37,920 nt of DNA from an uncultured Clostridia bacterium (GTDB lineage: Bacteria > Bacillota > Clostridia > Christensenellales > UBA3700), in NCBI GenBank assembly GCA_945872615.1, contig CAMBZZ010000014.1, positions 1 to 37,920 on the forward strand, read 5' to 3'. This document shows, in pieces, positions 8,184-15,818 of the stretch. Under the pieces are notes generated by a model, which worked only from the letters and a program-made list of their open reading frames with translations, ran no database searches and was not told the origin of the DNA. Position 1 is the stretch's first letter, and each line of letters begins with the position of its first letter. The translations under genes and the position numbers were made by a program.

Positions 8184-9225
8184 CGACAACAAGGTTTACG
8201 CTTCTCAATTTCTACAATTTGCCTTTATGTCCACGGTAGCGTTCAAAGTGCTGATGTTGCCTAAATATCTTGCCATAGCCACGGGCGCTACTTCGTGGTT
8301 GATAATGGCGGTGATGTCGGTGATAGAACTGGGGTATCTTGCTCTTTTGTACTTTATCTCTTTGCGCGGGGGCGTTTATTCGGACGCCTTGCCTACGGCT
8401 TTCAAAAAGATAGCGTCGGTCGCCATAATCGTCTGTTGCTCGGTCAAACTATGCGTGTTTGGAGGAGAGTTTTGCTCTTACGTCGGCACGAGCGTTTTTG
8501 ACGGTGTAAATTGGTTGTATATTGCCCTTGCCTTAGTGCCTTGCCTTGCCTACGTCGCCACTCGCGGACTAAACAGCCTCGGCAGAGCCTGCCAAATACT
8601 CTTCTGGGTCATAGCGTTTACCGTTATATTCAACGTATTTTTTGCAAGGCTGGAAGGCAACGCTTACAATCTCTTGCCTTTTGGCAGTTTGACGGACGCC
8701 GTGACCGGCGTGGATAAACATATAGTATGGTTTGCCGACTTTACGCCGCTGCTACTGGTATGCTCGAGTAGCGCAAAGCGCCAACGCGCCATGTCTATTT
8801 TTACCATCATTTTGACTGCCGTCTTCCCTACCCTCATTACGATTTTCTTTCTATATTCTTACGGGGACGGGGCGGTTTTCGTCGACAACGCCATCAGCAG
8901 GCTGACCGACTTTCACCTTTTGGCGACCATAATGGGCAAAGCCGACTTGTTTACCGTGGTGAGCTGGTTGATTTTGGCTGTTGTCAAGTTGTCGTTGATA
9001 TTTTATGCCCTCGTTACTTCCATATCGGTATTGATAGGCAAGCATCAAGTCACGCCCTTCGTATTATCGGCATTGATAATACTCGCTATAGTTTTTGCAA
9101 TGCGTGACGTGGACAGGTATTACGCATTTGGTACCAGTCCGATTAGATACGCCGTTGGCGCGATAGAATACCTGCTTCCCGTCGTAACGGGCATCGTCGT
9201 AGGGAGGAAACATGCTAAAGAATAA
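8176..9225 (+). CDS. gerAB: Spore germination protein, GerA/GerK B-subunit (amino-acid permease-like)
   Basis: 349 residues, almost entirely hydrophobic, with about ten membrane segments, as expected for the GerAB family of the APC-like transporter superfamily. In the receptor complex this subunit carries the germinant pocket. The ATG at 8176 has GGAG about ten bases upstream and overlaps the gerAA stop by 8 bases; an in-frame ATG at 8122 is less likely. The next gene starts 14 bases before this one ends, which points to translational coupling across the operon. Confidence 0.88.
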   Translation: MTDDNKVYASQFLQFAFMSTVAFKVLMLPKYLAIATGATSWLIMAVMSVIELGYLALLYFISLRGGVYSDALPTAFKKIASVAIIVCCSVKLCVFGGEFCSYVGTSVFDGVNWLYIALALVPCLAYVATRGLNSLGRACQILFWVIAFTVIFNVFFARLEGNAYNLLPFGSLTDAVTGVDKHIVWFADFTPLLLVCSSSAKRQRAMSIFTIILTAVFPTLITIFFLYSYGDGAVFVDNAISRLTDFHLLATIMGKADLFTVVSWLILAVVKLSLIFYALVTSISVLIGKHQVTPFVLSALIILAIVFAMRDVDRYYAFGTSPIRYAVGAIEYLLPVVTGIVVGRKHAKE

Positions 9226-10216
9226 AACGATAATGATATTGGTGTTGATAACCATGTTGATAGTGTTCGACTATCTCGTCCCTAGCATTGACGTGAGCAA
9301 GCGGGCAATCGTCGTGGGTATAGGACTAGGGGAAGAAAAAGGTCGTCTCTTACTTTCGGTACAAAGTTTATCTCGCAAAAAAGGCGAAACCGCCGAATAT
9401 CAAGTTAATTCCGTGACTTGCGACGAACTAGTGGACGGAATAGAAACGTTGGGGCTTACGTTGGGCGGACGGCTTAGCCTCGCCCACACCTTGACGATAA
9501 TCGTCGAGGACAACGCCACGGCACTTTCCGCACTCGACTACCTTGCCAAAAACAACCTGGTCAGCGACCGCACCTATATCCTCGCAACGACTATATCCGC
9601 CAAAGACATCCTCTCCGCCAAAGCAACGGGCAACGAGTCGACTTCGGCGGTGCTTAGAGAATCGCAAGAGATTGCCAAGACACGCGCGGGAGTGCCGCCT
9701 TGCAACGTGCGCAAATACCTGTCCGATAGTGCGGGCGTCGGTCGTTGCGTCAACCTACCCGCGGTGACTGTCAAAGAGGGGGATTTTTCCATAACCACTT
9801 GCCTTTCCGTCAAGGACGGCGAGCCCGTCTTTTTGATGGACGAAGAAGGTTGCTTAGGCGTAAGCCTTGTAGAAGGAAGAATATTCGATGCCAAAACCTA
9901 CGTCAAAGATTTGGATGCAAGCGTGGAGCTCGTCTCCTCGAAATTAAGCTTTTCGATGTCTGACGGAGCGGTCAAACTGCAACTTAAACTTTCCGCCAAA
10001 GCATTCAACTCTCAAGGATTGGAAAAGGACGAGCAGCTAGCTGTAGAACAGCACGTCGTTGCAGCCGTTACCCACGCCTTTAACCAAGGTGCAACCCACG
10101 ATTGCGACGTCCTGCATATTTGCCAGCGCGTCAAAGCCTTTTATCCCGAGCAATGGTCAACTCTGCCTCCGCAAATATCCTTGTTGCCGCTACAAGTCGA
10201 AGTCCGCTTCGTATAA
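9212..10216 (+). CDS. gerAC: Spore germination protein, GerA/GerK C-subunit family, without a lipobox
   Basis: 334 residues. After an N-terminal hydrophobic segment (about 6-22) comes SKRAIVVGIGLG, matching the family block that follows the lipidated cysteine in usual C subunits, then LGGRLSLAHTLTIIVEDN and the two mixed alpha/beta domains. Normal GerAC proteins begin with a lipobox and a GCWD-like sequence. Here FDYLVPSIDV stands in that place and no cysteine is present, so the protein should be anchored by an uncleaved helix rather than by lipid. GGGAGGAAAC precedes the ATG. It is the last gene of the operon. Confidence 0.85.
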   Translation: MLKNKTIMILVLITMLIVFDYLVPSIDVSKRAIVVGIGLGEEKGRLLLSVQSLSRKKGETAEYQVNSVTCDELVDGIETLGLTLGGRLSLAHTLTIIVEDNATALSALDYLAKNNLVSDRTYILATTISAKDILSAKATGNESTSAVLRESQEIAKTRAGVPPCNVRKYLSDSAGVGRCVNLPAVTVKEGDFSITTCLSVKDGEPVFLMDEEGCLGVSLVEGRIFDAKTYVKDLDASVELVSSKLSFSMSDGAVKLQLKLSAKAFNSQGLEKDEQLAVEQHVVAAVTHAFNQGATHDCDVLHICQRVKAFYPEQWSTLPPQISLLPLQVEVRFV

Positions 10217-10243
10217 CGCTTGCTCGTTGAAGCAAAACAAAAA

Positions 10244-10270
10244 TCCGCGCAACCTATGTGATTGCACGGA
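10244..10270 (-). terminator. Terminator between gerAC and the hexosaminidase (convergent)
   Basis: On the minus strand TCCGTGCAA pairs with TTGCGCGGA (one G-U) across a nine-base loop and is followed by TTTTGTTTTG. It serves the hexosaminidase and may also stop gerA transcription. Confidence 0.75.
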
Positions 10271-10287
10271 CTTGTTTGTGCTTATGA

Positions 10288-11862
10288 TTATTTGTTGAGG
10301 TCGAACTCCACGTTTTCGTCGGCGTTGTACCACTTGGCTCTACGCTTAGCGCGAGTGATAAGGTTGCGCACGCAAGATATTTCATCCTTGGCGTAACCTA
10401 TGCCGCACGCCGTGAGTATCGGCTTAAACTCATCGAGGCGCGCCTTAAATTCCTTCCAATTCTTTTCGTTTTGGTTCCACGCTACTTCGCTCAAGGCTTC
10501 CATTCTCGGATAGAGTTGGAAGTTAAGCTTTTCCGGAGTGGCAATCCATTCCGTCCAAACCGTGCCTTCCACACCGAGCACGCTATCCTTGTGGCAAGGT
10601 TTGATGCCGTCGAAATACGGTTGGAACGAGTACGTCGTCTGAAGAGGATACTGCGCGTAAGGCATATCGAAATAGAAATATTTGTGTTTGCTGAGCACCA
10701 CTTGACCGCCGCTATTGAGATGATTTTTGACGTTGACGTCAAGCGTTGGCACCCAATATTGCACCACAACGCTACTGTCGAGATTTTTGCCTTCGAGCAC
10801 TTCGTTCCAACCCAAGAGTCTCTTGTTCTTGGTTGCCAGATACTTTTGTACTTGGTTGATAAAATATCCCTGCAGTTGCTTTTCGTCCTTTAGTCCCTTT
10901 TCCTTTATCAAAGCTTGACAATGCTCGCAGTTTTTCCACTCTTCCTTTGGCGCTTCGTCTCCGCCTATATGGAAGTATGGAGCGGGGAACATCTCACATA
11001 TCTCGTCGATGACGTCGTAGATAAATTGCATAGTGGTAGGCTTACCTATACATGCGCTTCTGTTCCAATCCTTTTGACCTATAGACAACGGATATTTGCC
11101 GCCGAAATACCACGCAACCTCCACTTTCTTTTCTCTACAAGCAAGGTGCGGATAAGCCGCAAACGCCGCTTGGAAGTGCGCCGGCATATCTATCTCCGGC
11201 ACGATAATGATGCCGCGTTTTTGGGCATATTCCACCACTTCTTTTGCGTCCTCTTGGGTGTAAAAACCACTCACGGGCGTGCCGTCGTCGTCGGTAGAAT
11301 GCCAACCGTGGATATTTGACTTTTCTCTCTTAGAGCCTATCTCGGTAAGTAGCGGATATTTCTTAATTTCAATTCTCCAACCTTGGTCGTCGGTGAGGTG
11401 CCAATGCAACACGTTGAGTTTGTGCATTGCCATCATGTCGATATACTTCTTGACAAACTCCTTGCCAAAGAAGTGCCTCGATTCGTCGAGATGAAGTCCT
11501 CTCCAACTAAACTCGGGCTTATCTTCTATATGGCACTTATCCACAATTCCGTCCACGTCCTTACAGTCGGCGTAACTCATAATTCTCAAGGTCTGCAACG
11601 CGTAAAACGCCCCTTCGTAACTGCTCGCCGCGATACTCACGTCGTCGTCGACGTCAAGCGAATAGCCTTCTTTGGCAATAGCCTCGTCTACCGTTACTTT
11701 TAGAGTTTTATCTCCGCCCTTGTCAAAAAACTTGCCAAAATACTCTTGAACAAACTCTGCCAAGCCGTCAAACTTTTGGTCAATCTCAATCTTGCCAATA
11801 CCTTTGAGGTCGACTTTGCCTTGCTTTTGCTGATATTTTTGCGGTTTTGGAATAACGTTCAT
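10288..11862 (-). CDS. Cytoplasmic beta-N-acetylhexosaminidase, glycoside hydrolase family 20
   Basis: 524 residues. GH20 enzymes release terminal GlcNAc or GalNAc by substrate-assisted catalysis. An N-terminal GH20b-like domain (about 1-115) is followed by the barrel: WRGLHLDESRHFF (120-132), HWHLTDDQGWR (153-163), VPEIDMPAH (221-229) and HIGGDEAPKEEW (298-309) with the catalytic pair Asp302-Glu303. Late aromatic motifs (WNEVLEG, YPRMEALSEVAW) complete the pocket. There is no signal peptide, unlike many family members, so it probably acts on imported oligosaccharides or wall fragments and could supply GlcNAc to the NagA route. The start is the ATG behind GGGAGGG; a GTG six bases upstream is in frame but lies inside the ribosome site. 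Confidence 0.92.
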   Translation of the reverse strand: MNVIPKPQKYQQKQGKVDLKGIGKIEIDQKFDGLAEFVQEYFGKFFDKGGDKTLKVTVDEAIAKEGYSLDVDDDVSIAASSYEGAFYALQTLRIMSYADCKDVDGIVDKCHIEDKPEFSWRGLHLDESRHFFGKEFVKKYIDMMAMHKLNVLHWHLTDDQGWRIEIKKYPLLTEIGSKREKSNIHGWHSTDDDGTPVSGFYTQEDAKEVVEYAQKRGIIIVPEIDMPAHFQAAFAAYPHLACREKKVEVAWYFGGKYPLSIGQKDWNRSACIGKPTTMQFIYDVIDEICEMFPAPYFHIGGDEAPKEEWKNCEHCQALIKEKGLKDEKQLQGYFINQVQKYLATKNKRLLGWNEVLEGKNLDSSVVVQYWVPTLDVNVKNHLNSGGQVVLSKHKYFYFDMPYAQYPLQTTYSFQPYFDGIKPCHKDSVLGVEGTVWTEWIATPEKLNFQLYPRMEALSEVAWNQNEKNWKEFKARLDEFKPILTACGIGYAKDEISCVRNLITRAKRRAKWYNADENVEFDLNK

Positions 11863-11890
11863 AACCACCCTCCCTATATCTTATGATTTG

Positions 11891-11919
11891 AGTATATACA
11901 AAAATACTCGGCGTGTCAA
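11891..11919 (-). promoter_or_regulatory. Promoter of the hexosaminidase gene
   Basis: On the minus strand: TTGACA (11919-11914), a 17-base spacer and TATACT (11896-11891). Confidence 0.82.
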
Positions 11920-11964
11920 TAGGGTTTTTTACTTTTTTAAGTGGCTTTCATAAGTTTTGGAGAG

Positions 11965-12393
11965 CTAGTCGCCTATGTAATCGTCCTTATCCCCGTTTTT
12001 ATCGTCTTCTCCGAGCAAGCGCTCGCTAAGTTGTATAATTTGGCTTGCATATTTGTTTTTGAGCCTTCTAAAAATCGCTTTGTGCAACACGGGAGTAACA
12101 AGGCAGATAAGTACGCCCGCTATACCGATTATCACACCGGCGACCATATTCTGCCAAACCATGACGATGGACATGCCCGTGCCGAGCACCAGCGCACCGA
12201 CCACTCCGACTATGGTCGCTATCGCTTTAGGCGCTGTTTTCACCTTTTTGTCGAGTTGCAACAGCTCGGCTAAGTCGCCGTCTTTTTGAGAGACTGCTCC
12301 GTACTGTCTTTTTATATTCTCCACTTGCTTTTTTTCGGCTTGCGAAAGCGCGGAATAGGTGTAGTTGAATTCTTTATTTTCCGTTTTGTTCAT
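11965..12393 (-). CDS. Small protein with two membrane segments, last gene of the sensor-kinase operon
   Basis: 142 residues. A charged N-terminal helix (YSALSQAEKKQVENIKRQYG) is followed by two membrane segments at roughly 57-80 and 84-104 and a charged helical tail. Proteins of this shape occur beside two-component systems in Clostridia; their function is not established as far as I know. The ATG at 12393 has AAGGAT upstream and lies 20 bases inside the preceding gene, so the two are coupled. Confidence 0.75.
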   Translation of the reverse strand: MNKTENKEFNYTYSALSQAEKKQVENIKRQYGAVSQKDGDLAELLQLDKKVKTAPKAIATIVGVVGALVLGTGMSIVMVWQNMVAGVIIGIAGVLICLVTPVLHKAIFRRLKNKYASQIIQLSERLLGEDDKNGDKDDYIGD

Positions 12394-13321
12394 TTTGTTG
12401 TATCCTTGTTGAGTTAGCAATTTTTAATAATTGATTTCTTCTTTTTTGACCTCTGACTATGATTACGATTCCAACCGCCAGCACTCCGAGACAAACTATG
12501 CTACCCGTAATGCCGTTGTACAACGGTTGCTTGCTCCCGTCTCCTCCAAACTGCGCCAAGAGTGCCGTTTGCAACGCTATCAGCGATACCAAGGCGTCGG
12601 TCAGAGATACGGCTTGCATGGCTTCTACGGTCATGTCACCTTGCCTCTTTGACTTGGGTAGATTGACTATCGCCATGGTCAGTTTGTAGACGGTGTATGC
12701 GGCATAAGCGTATATCAACGTGCCTTGATAATGAAAAGCCTTGCCCGCAAACGTCATCATCAACACCACCAAAAACAATGCGGAATTGAGTACCAACAAG
12801 ACTATTCCGCTATTGCGACAAGTGGTGGCTTCTTTGATTTCTACCGAAATCTCGTCGGGGTCCTTGCCGATTTTTCTCTTGTGATGCACGAGTATCCCAC
12901 CTCTGGTCAAAGCAAGCATTACGTAGTAGATTGCCAACGCTCCGTGCCAAATAGACCCCGTGATAAGCCAAGTATATCCGTTGATAAGTCCGTATCCGAC
13001 ACTCATTACGAAACTGCCGATAGCAAATATTATTTTTCTAAAGCCAAAGTCGTCCATGAGTTTGCCCGTAAAGGGATGTGCTCGTAGCCATTCTTTGGCT
13101 TTTTTGACGGTTGTAGGCAAGTTTTTGATTATCAACGCAACGCTGTATGTCAGCCCTAGCATTGCTAAGACATAAAAGACGAAAGCGGCTTTTTGCCAAC
13201 CTGTATCGAGTTTTTGCGCAGCAGCCAGCATCGCCATCACAATTGACGCCAACGTTGCAATATATACGACCACCCTCACGAAGATGGGCGGTCTGAGTAG
13301 CGAAAAGCGTTTTTCACTCAT
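12374..13321 (-). CDS. Polytopic membrane protein in the sensor-kinase operon
   Basis: 315 residues with about eight hydrophobic segments and a short basic tail. No transporter or enzyme motif is recognised. Its start overlaps the histidine kinase stop (ATGAGTGA, 8 bases) and its end overlaps the next gene by 20 bases. Tight coupling to the kinase suggests it supplies or modulates the signal, or is the target of the system, but that is inference from position. Confidence 0.75.
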   Translation of the reverse strand: MSEKRFSLLRPPIFVRVVVYIATLASIVMAMLAAAQKLDTGWQKAAFVFYVLAMLGLTYSVALIIKNLPTTVKKAKEWLRAHPFTGKLMDDFGFRKIIFAIGSFVMSVGYGLINGYTWLITGSIWHGALAIYYVMLALTRGGILVHHKRKIGKDPDEISVEIKEATTCRNSGIVLLVLNSALFLVVLMMTFAGKAFHYQGTLIYAYAAYTVYKLTMAIVNLPKSKRQGDMTVEAMQAVSLTDALVSLIALQTALLAQFGGDGSKQPLYNGITGSIVCLGVLAVGIVIIVRGQKRRNQLLKIANSTRIQQNEQNGK

Positions 13322-14348
13322 TGACCACGCCCCTCAATACTATCGTAAAGGTCGTACCAACGTTTTCTTGCGAACTCACCGATATTTTTCCTCCTACAAG
13401 ATCTATCACTTGCTTCACCATTGCCAAGCCCAACCCGTTGCCGTTTACCGAGTGCGAGCGGTCACATTGGTAAAACTTATCAAATATTCTCTCCCCGTTT
13501 TCGGGCGCGATGCCGCAACCGCTGTCGGACACCTTTACCACGGCGCAATCTCCGCTTCTACCCAACTTGACCTTGATAAACCCGCTCTCCGTAAATTTAA
13601 GCGCATTGGACAAAAGGTTGTTCCACACCAATTCCAATAGACTTTCATTGCTTATTATGCGCATTTCTTCTAGGTCACATTCCAATTCCAGCCCTTTGTC
13701 GGCAATGCTAGGCTCGTATTCTGCCACGACCTTTTCCAACTGCGCCGTAAGGTTATACTTCTTGTTTTCCACTTCCAATTCTTGATGTTCGAGCTTACTC
13801 AGTTGCAACACGTTGTTGACGAGGCTGGCAAGTTTGTCTACCGAGCCTATTATCTTGTCAACACAACGCTTTTTGTCCTCTTCGCTCACATTATCGTCGC
13901 TCAGCCACTTGGCGTACGAGGATATTACCGCAAGCGGGGTCTTCATCTCGTGCGAAACGTTGGACACGAAGTCGTTGTTGAGCAATTCAGCCTTTTTCAA
14001 TTCTCGTGCCATTACGTTGATTTTGTCTGCTATCTCATCCAATTCTTTTTGTCGAACGGGCATATTGTCAAGTTGTATTTGTTGGTCAAAGTCGCCTTGC
14101 GCTATCTTAGTGGTGGCTTCCAAAATTTTGCCTACGGGCTTGTCCACCATAACCCTTCGTCTAATCGCGTCAATCAGCGTACATATCGCCGACAGCACGA
14201 CGATAACTACGAGCATAATCAGCGCAATCCACCGTCTGTCTTGCGTTTTACTTGCTACGGCGTCGTATATCAGCACCGCCGTCTCGATGACTACTGTCGT
14301 CCAAATAAAGAAGAAAAATATACCCGTCAGATTGACCCTCTTTTTCAT
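13314..14348 (-). CDS. Membrane sensor histidine kinase
   Basis: 344 residues. Two membrane segments (about 9-29 and 40-60) leave an external loop of only about ten residues, so the signal is probably sensed in the membrane. Then HAMP (about 62-118), the HisKA dimer with SNVSHEMKTPLA and phospho-acceptor His133, the N box NNLLSNALKF (243-252), G1 DSGCGI (275-280) and G2 GNGLGL (303-308). All catalytic boxes are intact. The start overlaps the upstream regulator by ATGA. Because that regulator is truncated and no promoter is visible in front of it, the partner and the transcription of this kinase are uncertain. Confidence 0.92.
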   Translation of the reverse strand: MKKRVNLTGIFFFFIWTTVVIETAVLIYDAVASKTQDRRWIALIMLVVIVVLSAICTLIDAIRRRVMVDKPVGKILEATTKIAQGDFDQQIQLDNMPVRQKELDEIADKINVMARELKKAELLNNDFVSNVSHEMKTPLAVISSYAKWLSDDNVSEEDKKRCVDKIIGSVDKLASLVNNVLQLSKLEHQELEVENKKYNLTAQLEKVVAEYEPSIADKGLELECDLEEMRIISNESLLELVWNNLLSNALKFTESGFIKVKLGRSGDCAVVKVSDSGCGIAPENGERIFDKFYQCDRSHSVNGNGLGLAMVKQVIDLVGGKISVSSQENVGTTFTIVLRGVVNE

Positions 14349-14782
14349 TTGAGCACCGCCTTATAGCCTAGCCCGTGCACGGTTACTATCTCAAATCCCG
14401 TACAAGTAGCCGTCTTTTCTCTCAATTTTGCCATATATACGTCCACCGTCCTTGACGTAGCCGAACTGTCGTAGTCCCAAAACTCATCCATGAGCGCAGA
14501 GCGCGTAAAGGTCTTTTTGGGATAAGACAGCATTTTGAATAGCAAGTCGAATTCTCGCACGGTAAGCGATATTTCTTTGCCGTCAACGCTTGCCGATCTC
14601 TCGTCAAGATTCATACAAAAGTTGCCCACCGTCAACTCCTTTTTGCTATCTATGCTAGCCCTACGCAATACGGCGTTGATTTTCATAATCAATTCGTCCA
14701 TATCGAAAGGCTTGGTCACGTAATCGTCTATGCCTAGGTTGTATCCCAACATTTTGGAGGGCTTGTCGTTGGGATATAGAAC
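14345..14782 (-). pseudogene. 5'-truncated OmpR/PhoB-type response regulator
   Basis: The frame holds the last part of a receiver domain, LGYNLGIDDYVTKPFD with the conserved Lys, and a complete winged-helix output domain (DLLFKMLSYPKKTFTRSALM, SRTVDVYMAKLREK, TVHGLGYK). Translating upstream of the first ATG (14752) still gives receiver-like sequence, DKPSK before MLGYNLG, back to about 14782. It then becomes unrelated and meets a stop at 14807-14809. The phospho-acceptor Asp and about 75 N-terminal residues are gone, and there is no ribosome site before the ATG. The breakpoint lies just upstream of the divergent gene at 14877. An output-domain-only protein is possible but less likely. Confidence 0.82.
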
Positions 14783-14821
14783 TCTCCAACAAAACGTTAC
14801 GCTACCTCAAAAATACTAAAT

Positions 14822-14836
14822 TGACAGCCCTTGTCA
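14822..14836. promoter_or_regulatory. Small inverted repeat over a -35 box, candidate operator
   Basis: TGACA (14822-14826), a five-base gap, TGTCA (14832-14836). It covers the -35 of the next promoter. The binding protein is unknown and the repeat is short enough to be chance. Confidence 0.35.
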
Positions 14837-14859
14837 GCTATTGAATGATATACTATAAT
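14831..14859 (+). promoter_or_regulatory. Promoter of the SprT-like gene
   Basis: TTGTCA (14831-14836), a 17-base spacer and TATAAT (14854-14859). AAGGAG precedes the ATG at 14877. Confidence 0.8.
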
Positions 14860-14876
14860 AAACAAGGAGCAAAACC

Positions 14877-15446
14877 ATGAAACGATTGTGTACCGACCTG
14901 AAGATAATTGCCATATTCGAAGAAGTCAAAGCACGTGCGCAAGAGCTGTATCCCCAACAATTTAACGATTGTACTATCGATTTAGTAGTTAGAGAAACGA
15001 GAAAACAGCTTGGCTCTTGCACGCTTTCAATGCAAAACTCCCCCACCAAAGCCACGTCGGCTAAACATCGTACTGCAGAGATTGCGATAAGCAAATATCT
15101 CGTTGGCGAAGAAGCTATAAGAAAGGTGTTGATACACGAGTTGGGACATTTCGTTGCGCCCGACCATCACCACTCTGCAATATGGAAGGAGCGTGCCGAC
15201 AAAATAGGCGAAAAGTGGGAAATTGTTTGTCACACTCGCGCCTCTCTACAAGAGAGCTTCTCTTTCCGAGCCAATCTACCCGCACCCAAAATAAATCCGA
15301 CTGCCCCTAACTACGTCCTTGTTTGCCAACAATGCGGGCAGATAATCGTTAGGCATAGACGGTCAAAATTGGTGAAGCACCCCAACGGATTTAGATGCGG
15401 AAAATGCGGCGGAAGCTTTAAGCTTTTGACCAACGCCAAGCAATAG
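14877..15446 (+). CDS. SprT-like zinc metalloprotein
   Basis: 189 residues. HELGH (87-91), followed by His97 and nearby histidines, is the zinc metallopeptidase signature. A C-terminal zinc ribbon has CQQC (150-153) and CGKC (174-177). This order and size match the SprT-like/YpaA group related to the core of human Spartan. Bacterial members are mostly uncharacterised, and DNA-protein crosslink or general proteolysis is only suggested by homology. It has its own promoter and AAGGAG site. A 59-residue basic gene follows 10 bases later behind AGGAG, probably in the same transcript. Confidence 0.82.
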   Translation: MKRLCTDLKIIAIFEEVKARAQELYPQQFNDCTIDLVVRETRKQLGSCTLSMQNSPTKATSAKHRTAEIAISKYLVGEEAIRKVLIHELGHFVAPDHHHSAIWKERADKIGEKWEIVCHTRASLQESFSFRANLPAPKINPTAPNYVLVCQQCGQIIVRHRRSKLVKHPNGFRCGKCGGSFKLLTNAKQ

Positions 15447-15456
15447 GAGCGCCACT

Positions 15457-15636
15457 ATGAACAATAAGGATATACAACGAAAACAACGCCTCCAAGAGAG
15501 TAAAAGGCTATATCGTAAGCGAATAAAATTAGCTAAAAAATTACAGCGGGAAAATCGTCCTCTCTTGCCTTGGAAAGAAATGCTCCTCGTCGCCCTACTC
15601 ACAACTAACCCGAGAAACAAACACGGCATATTCTAA
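15457..15636 (+). CDS. Small basic protein, 59 residues
   Basis: ATG at 15457 follows AGGAG at 15446-15450, overlapping the end of the upstream gene. The product is very rich in Lys, Arg and Gln in its first 35 residues, predicted to be one charged helix (KDIQRKQRLQESKRLYRKR), then LPWKEMLLVALL, a short hydrophobic stretch, and a polar tail. I recognise no family. Nucleic-acid binding or membrane-surface association would fit the composition. The terminator palindrome at 15659-15688 follows directly. Confidence 0.6.
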   Translation: MNNKDIQRKQRLQESKRLYRKRIKLAKKLQRENRPLLPWKEMLLVALLTTNPRNKHGIF

Positions 15637-15658
15637 TTGGATATTGGACGTATAATCA

Positions 15659-15688
15659 CAAAAAAGTCGATACGTATCGACTTTTTTG
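15659..15688. terminator. Perfect 30-base palindrome, bidirectional terminator
   Basis: Core GTCGATACGTATCGAC (15666-15681) flanked by six A and six T, perfectly symmetric over 30 bases. It lies after the 59-residue gene and downstream of adhE on the other strand, so it can end both. Related copies are at 20924, 26317 and 26551. Confidence 0.8.
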
Positions 15689-15689
15689 C

Positions 15690-15818
15690 TTTTTGACAAT
15701 ATTTATGCGAGTAAGACAAGGAAAAAGGCAACTTTATCTAGCGAAGTGTACTTGGCGTACGTGAGCAAGAAAAGTTGCCTTTTGACACAGTATTACGATG
15801 TATATCCGCCGTCAAAAA
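15690..15818 (+). repeat. Structured repeat family R3, copy 6
   Basis: Outer arms TTTTTGAC (15690-15697) and GTCAAAAA (15811-15818), middle arms AAAAGGCAACTTT (15723-15735) and AAAGTTGCCTTTT (15771-15783), perfect over 13 bases, and inner GTAC (15748-15751) and GTAC (15757-15760). It fills the space between the palindrome terminator and the adhE stop codon. Confidence 0.7.
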
